Shown here one piece after another: positions 57,677 through 60,000 of a stretch of 60,000 bases of DNA. Origin of the DNA: Takakia lepidozioides (lineage: Eukaryota > Streptophyta > Takakiopsida > Takakiales > Takakiaceae). The notes under the pieces were generated by a model that worked only from the letters and a program-made list of their open reading frames with translations, made no database searches and was not told where the DNA came from. Numbering within the stretch: the stretch's first letter is position 1; the number at the start of each line of letters is the position of its first letter. Position numbers and translations under genes: made by a program. The DNA is taken from assembly GCA_030704615.1 (NCBI GenBank), contig CM060733.1:3908001-3968000 (forward strand), given 5' to 3'.

Positions 57677-57987
57677 ACCCAACCCTATCTGCACAAACAT
57701 GGCCACACATCCACTGCTCTTTTGCATCATTTTATTTTTTATTTTATTTTTTTGGGAAAGGGGAGAAAGCCCTTGGAACTTTATTCGAATTATTTGAGGG
57801 GCATCACACTCCAACTCCAAACCCCATCCAATGCTTTTTGCCGATATTGTTGAGATATTCAAGACCTGATCCAAATAGATCTTATATTTTGAACTCAGGA
57901 GAGCCCATTTTTCAAAAGGAAGCCACGGCTCTGGCATACATGAAAACTGAGCTATTGAATGATCCTATATATCACGTGTGGACAAGC

Positions 57988-58145
57988 AAGTTGTAGCCCA
58001 GTGGTAAAGGGCACATACCACCTGGGAAGTGGTTGTGGGTTCAGTCCACCAATTGGTGTCACAAGGTATCCACCTTCCCGCTGTAGCCCTTCGGGCACCA
58101 GAAATTTACGCTTTCTCGGAAGCGTCATATATTATGATTATTACA
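57988..58145 (+). mobile_element. tRNA-derived SINE family S1, plus-strand copy
   Basis: A-box-like GTAGCCCAGTGGTAAAGGGC, then ACCACCTGGGAAGTGG and B-box-like GGGTTCAGTCC. The body ends CGGAAGCGTCATA and runs into an AT-rich tail. It aligns along its full length with the minus-strand copy at 53.7 kb. Confidence 0.8.
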
Positions 58146-58171
58146 TGTCTATACCTATACATATATATATA

Positions 58172-58268
58172 TATGACGCCAGCCGAAGCTAGCGTAAATA
58201 AGAGCCTCTTCCCCCACGCAGGTACTGCCCCCTTTGGGCCCCTTTGGGGATTGGGCTCTATTTACGCG
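58172..58268 (-). mobile_element. Short SINE-like element S2, tail-to-tail with an S1 SINE
   Basis: The minus strand reads GCGTAAATAGAGCCC, then CCCCAAAGGGG-type hairpins, then GAGGCTCTTATTTACGCTAG, then CGGCTGGCGTCATA and a (TA)n tail. Its last 40 bases align with the 3' ends of both S1 SINEs. The tail abuts the tail of the S1 copy to its left. Confidence 0.75.
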
Positions 58269-58592
58269 TCTAGACAAATGAGTGTAGGATATTGGAAATA
58301 ACAAATGTGGCAGTGAAGAGGGACATGAATGGTCATAGGTTTCATAGCTTACGCCATATGGGAAAAAAATCCTACTCCTGAAAATTTGTGTTACATTACT
58401 GCATTGAAATGGTATTAGTGAATGCAAGGCGGTATTAGGGTTGAGGGGATGTGATGACGAGCTGCTTGCTGATTTGTGGGGCATTTGGATGCTGGGTTTT
58501 GTATATCAGGGTTTCTTGGTCCTGGGCTTTGGTGTGCTCGACGGGGCTGTAGTGGAGGAGCTGGTAGGGCCGCGAAGAGGAAGGATTTGGCA

Positions 58593-60000
58593 ATGGCGGG
58601 TCTGGAGGGAGCTCATGCCGATGAGGGGTATGCCAACACAGGGGGATCTAAGGATGGGCCCGTTCTGACCATGATGAGCAAGAGGCTGAGAGCACTAAGG
58701 AAAAAGTACAATCGAATATTGCAGATAGAGGACAACAAGGCCCAAGGAAAGACTGTGAACAAGGAACAGGAAGATGTGTTGAAGAGCAAGATTTCCGTGG
58801 CAGCGCTGATTGACGAGTACGAGAAACTGATCCAGCCTCTTCTGGTTGCTGTGAGAGAGGAAGTTGCGGAGCATGAGAAAGATCTAATGGCGGCTACTCT
58901 CGGGAGGTCGGAGGAGGAAGACAGTGTCTGCGAAGGACAGGGCGGGACGCAGCCTCTAGAGGATGAGGAGGTCAGGAAGGAAACTGCAAACGGTGGTCCT
59001 GATGAGGCTGACAAAGATGTGGAGGGTTATGTGAATGGAGGATCGAATGGCGGATTAGAGCGAGAGGTATCTGTCCCCGAGTCCCCGGAAGGATCGGGCA
59101 GAGAAGAGGAGAAGCCTCCAGAGGCGGAGAAAGAGAGTATATTGAGGGAATATGAGAACGAAAGCTCGTTAAAGGAGAGTGTGTCAATCGAAGAAGAAGA
59201 GAGTATGTTCTCAGAGGGCCAGGTCGCCGACCTGTTGAAACTCCTTTATTTTGCACACCTTTTTGATGTAAGGTCGCAGGGTGAAGCCTCATCATTGGTA
59301 TGGACCAAAGTGCATGAGAGAAACTCGTGTCTGTCTTACGATTTTGTGACTGATGACGCCACCACCCCTTTGATAGAAGGAGACCTGGATGCTCTGTCAT
59401 TATTCGGAGTACTGCTTACATCACGACCGACCAATGTTACGCTTTCACATCGGGATGCCCTGCAACGCTGCATCAAACATGCCCGGGATTGGTTGCTGAG
59501 CTCCGATCATGACATTCACTCTGACATTAAAATCTCCTGTATCCTTTGACGCTTTGTGTTTTTCTCGGTACTCCTCAAGGTTGGCTGTGTTATGTAGAGT
59601 TTGCAGCTGTGCGTAAGTTCTTAAGTCCTTGCTTTTTGAGACCACTGTCTTATATGCGCTAGGTGGCATTACACAACGTTTCTCATTTTGAGGCAGAAAC
59701 CTTCATGTCAGGACCAGATTACCAGTAAAAATATTTCAACACTTCATTTCAATGGTTTGAAGAACCCTCGAGCATTATATCTATGATGGCTCTCAGTTGT
59801 GTTGAGCGCAGGGGATTGCTGGGTGGTTAAAAGTGTTGCGCCTTGACACAAAATGTTACAGACTCACGGCTGAGGGAGAGATTGAACAGGGTTCTGTCAT
59901 CTGAGTACTTCACAATGACTCCAGAGTTGCAAACCGTGAGCCAGCAAACAGCTGCTGCTGCAGCCATAGCTGCTGGCCAGTATCTCACGACCAAGGAAGT
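58593..60000 (+). CDS. Caprin-like plant protein, exon 1 (58,593-59,538) and start of exon 2 (59,862 onwards), partial
   Basis: ATG at 58,593 (MAGLEGAHADEGY) is chosen because upstream sequence in frame shows no conserved residues. Residues 29-90 carry the family core: MSKRLRALRKKYNRILQIED, then GKTVNKEQEDVLKSK and ALIDEYEKL, a coiled coil like caprin homology region 1. Residues about 90-235 are very acidic. A second conserved block, VADLLKLLYFAHLFDV, follows. The donor T/GTATCC at 59,538 and acceptor TTACAG before 59,862 keep the frame and give RLRERLNRVLSSEYF in exon 2, then an Ala/Gln-rich stretch running off the window. Plant members are often labelled glycine-rich protein. By analogy with animal caprin a role in RNA-granule or translation control is possible, but this is inference. 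The start lies only about 325 bp from a SINE. Confidence 0.75.

Overview
The window is nuclear DNA from a land plant. It has spliced genes of plant families (a pro-region pectin methylesterase, a PHD-finger protein, a caprin-like protein), plant-type transposons of nearly every class, and a fragment of plant mitochondrial DNA. The mitochondrial piece carries a cox2 exon with many C positions where land-plant cox2 mRNA needs U (heavy RNA editing). It lies between two group II introns, one containing the start of a maturase. Together with the large, repeat-rich intergenic space, this points to a seed-free vascular plant (lycophyte or fern). That lineage call is inference only.

Layout. 1-744 is one end of a CACTA-like transposon, followed by tandem repeats (to about 2.4 kb). 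A decayed gene with motifs of organellar single-stranded-DNA-binding (OSB) proteins lies at 3.1-4.4 kb. From 5.0 to 11.5 kb there is a nested mosaic on the minus strand: a five-exon relic of a DNA N4/N6-adenine/cytosine methyltransferase-like gene, abutted by an internally deleted copia retrotransposon whose 5' LTR sits inside the mitochondrial (NUMT) fragment. From 11.6 to 20.9 kb come several 5'-truncated LINEs of two families and a TTAA-flanked MITE. An intact single-exon ankyrin-repeat gene is at 21.3-22.5 kb. From 22.5 to 35 kb I see no confident gene, only repeats, a mariner-like MITE with TA ends, and a tRNA-derived SINE-like unit. A two-exon PHD-finger gene (36.7-38.4 kb) follows a CT-rich presumptive leader. 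LINE copies of a third family occupy 41.5-45.1 kb. A complete two-exon type I pectin methylesterase gene is at 47.6-49.8 kb. From 50 to 58.3 kb there are no genes but well-preserved short elements: a 204-bp tandem duplication, tRNA-derived SINEs, a second short SINE-like family sharing their 3' end, and a hAT MITE with perfect 8-bp target duplications. The window closes with the first exon and part of the second exon of a caprin-like gene.

The four live-looking genes are unrelated in function and separated by 10 kb or more. There is no operon-like logic. The most informative content is the stratigraphy of insertions (mitochondrial DNA, then copia, with a junction to the methyltransferase relic) and the small non-autonomous elements whose ends and target duplications can be read directly. 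All calls were made by eye from sequence and remembered family motifs; no database search was possible.
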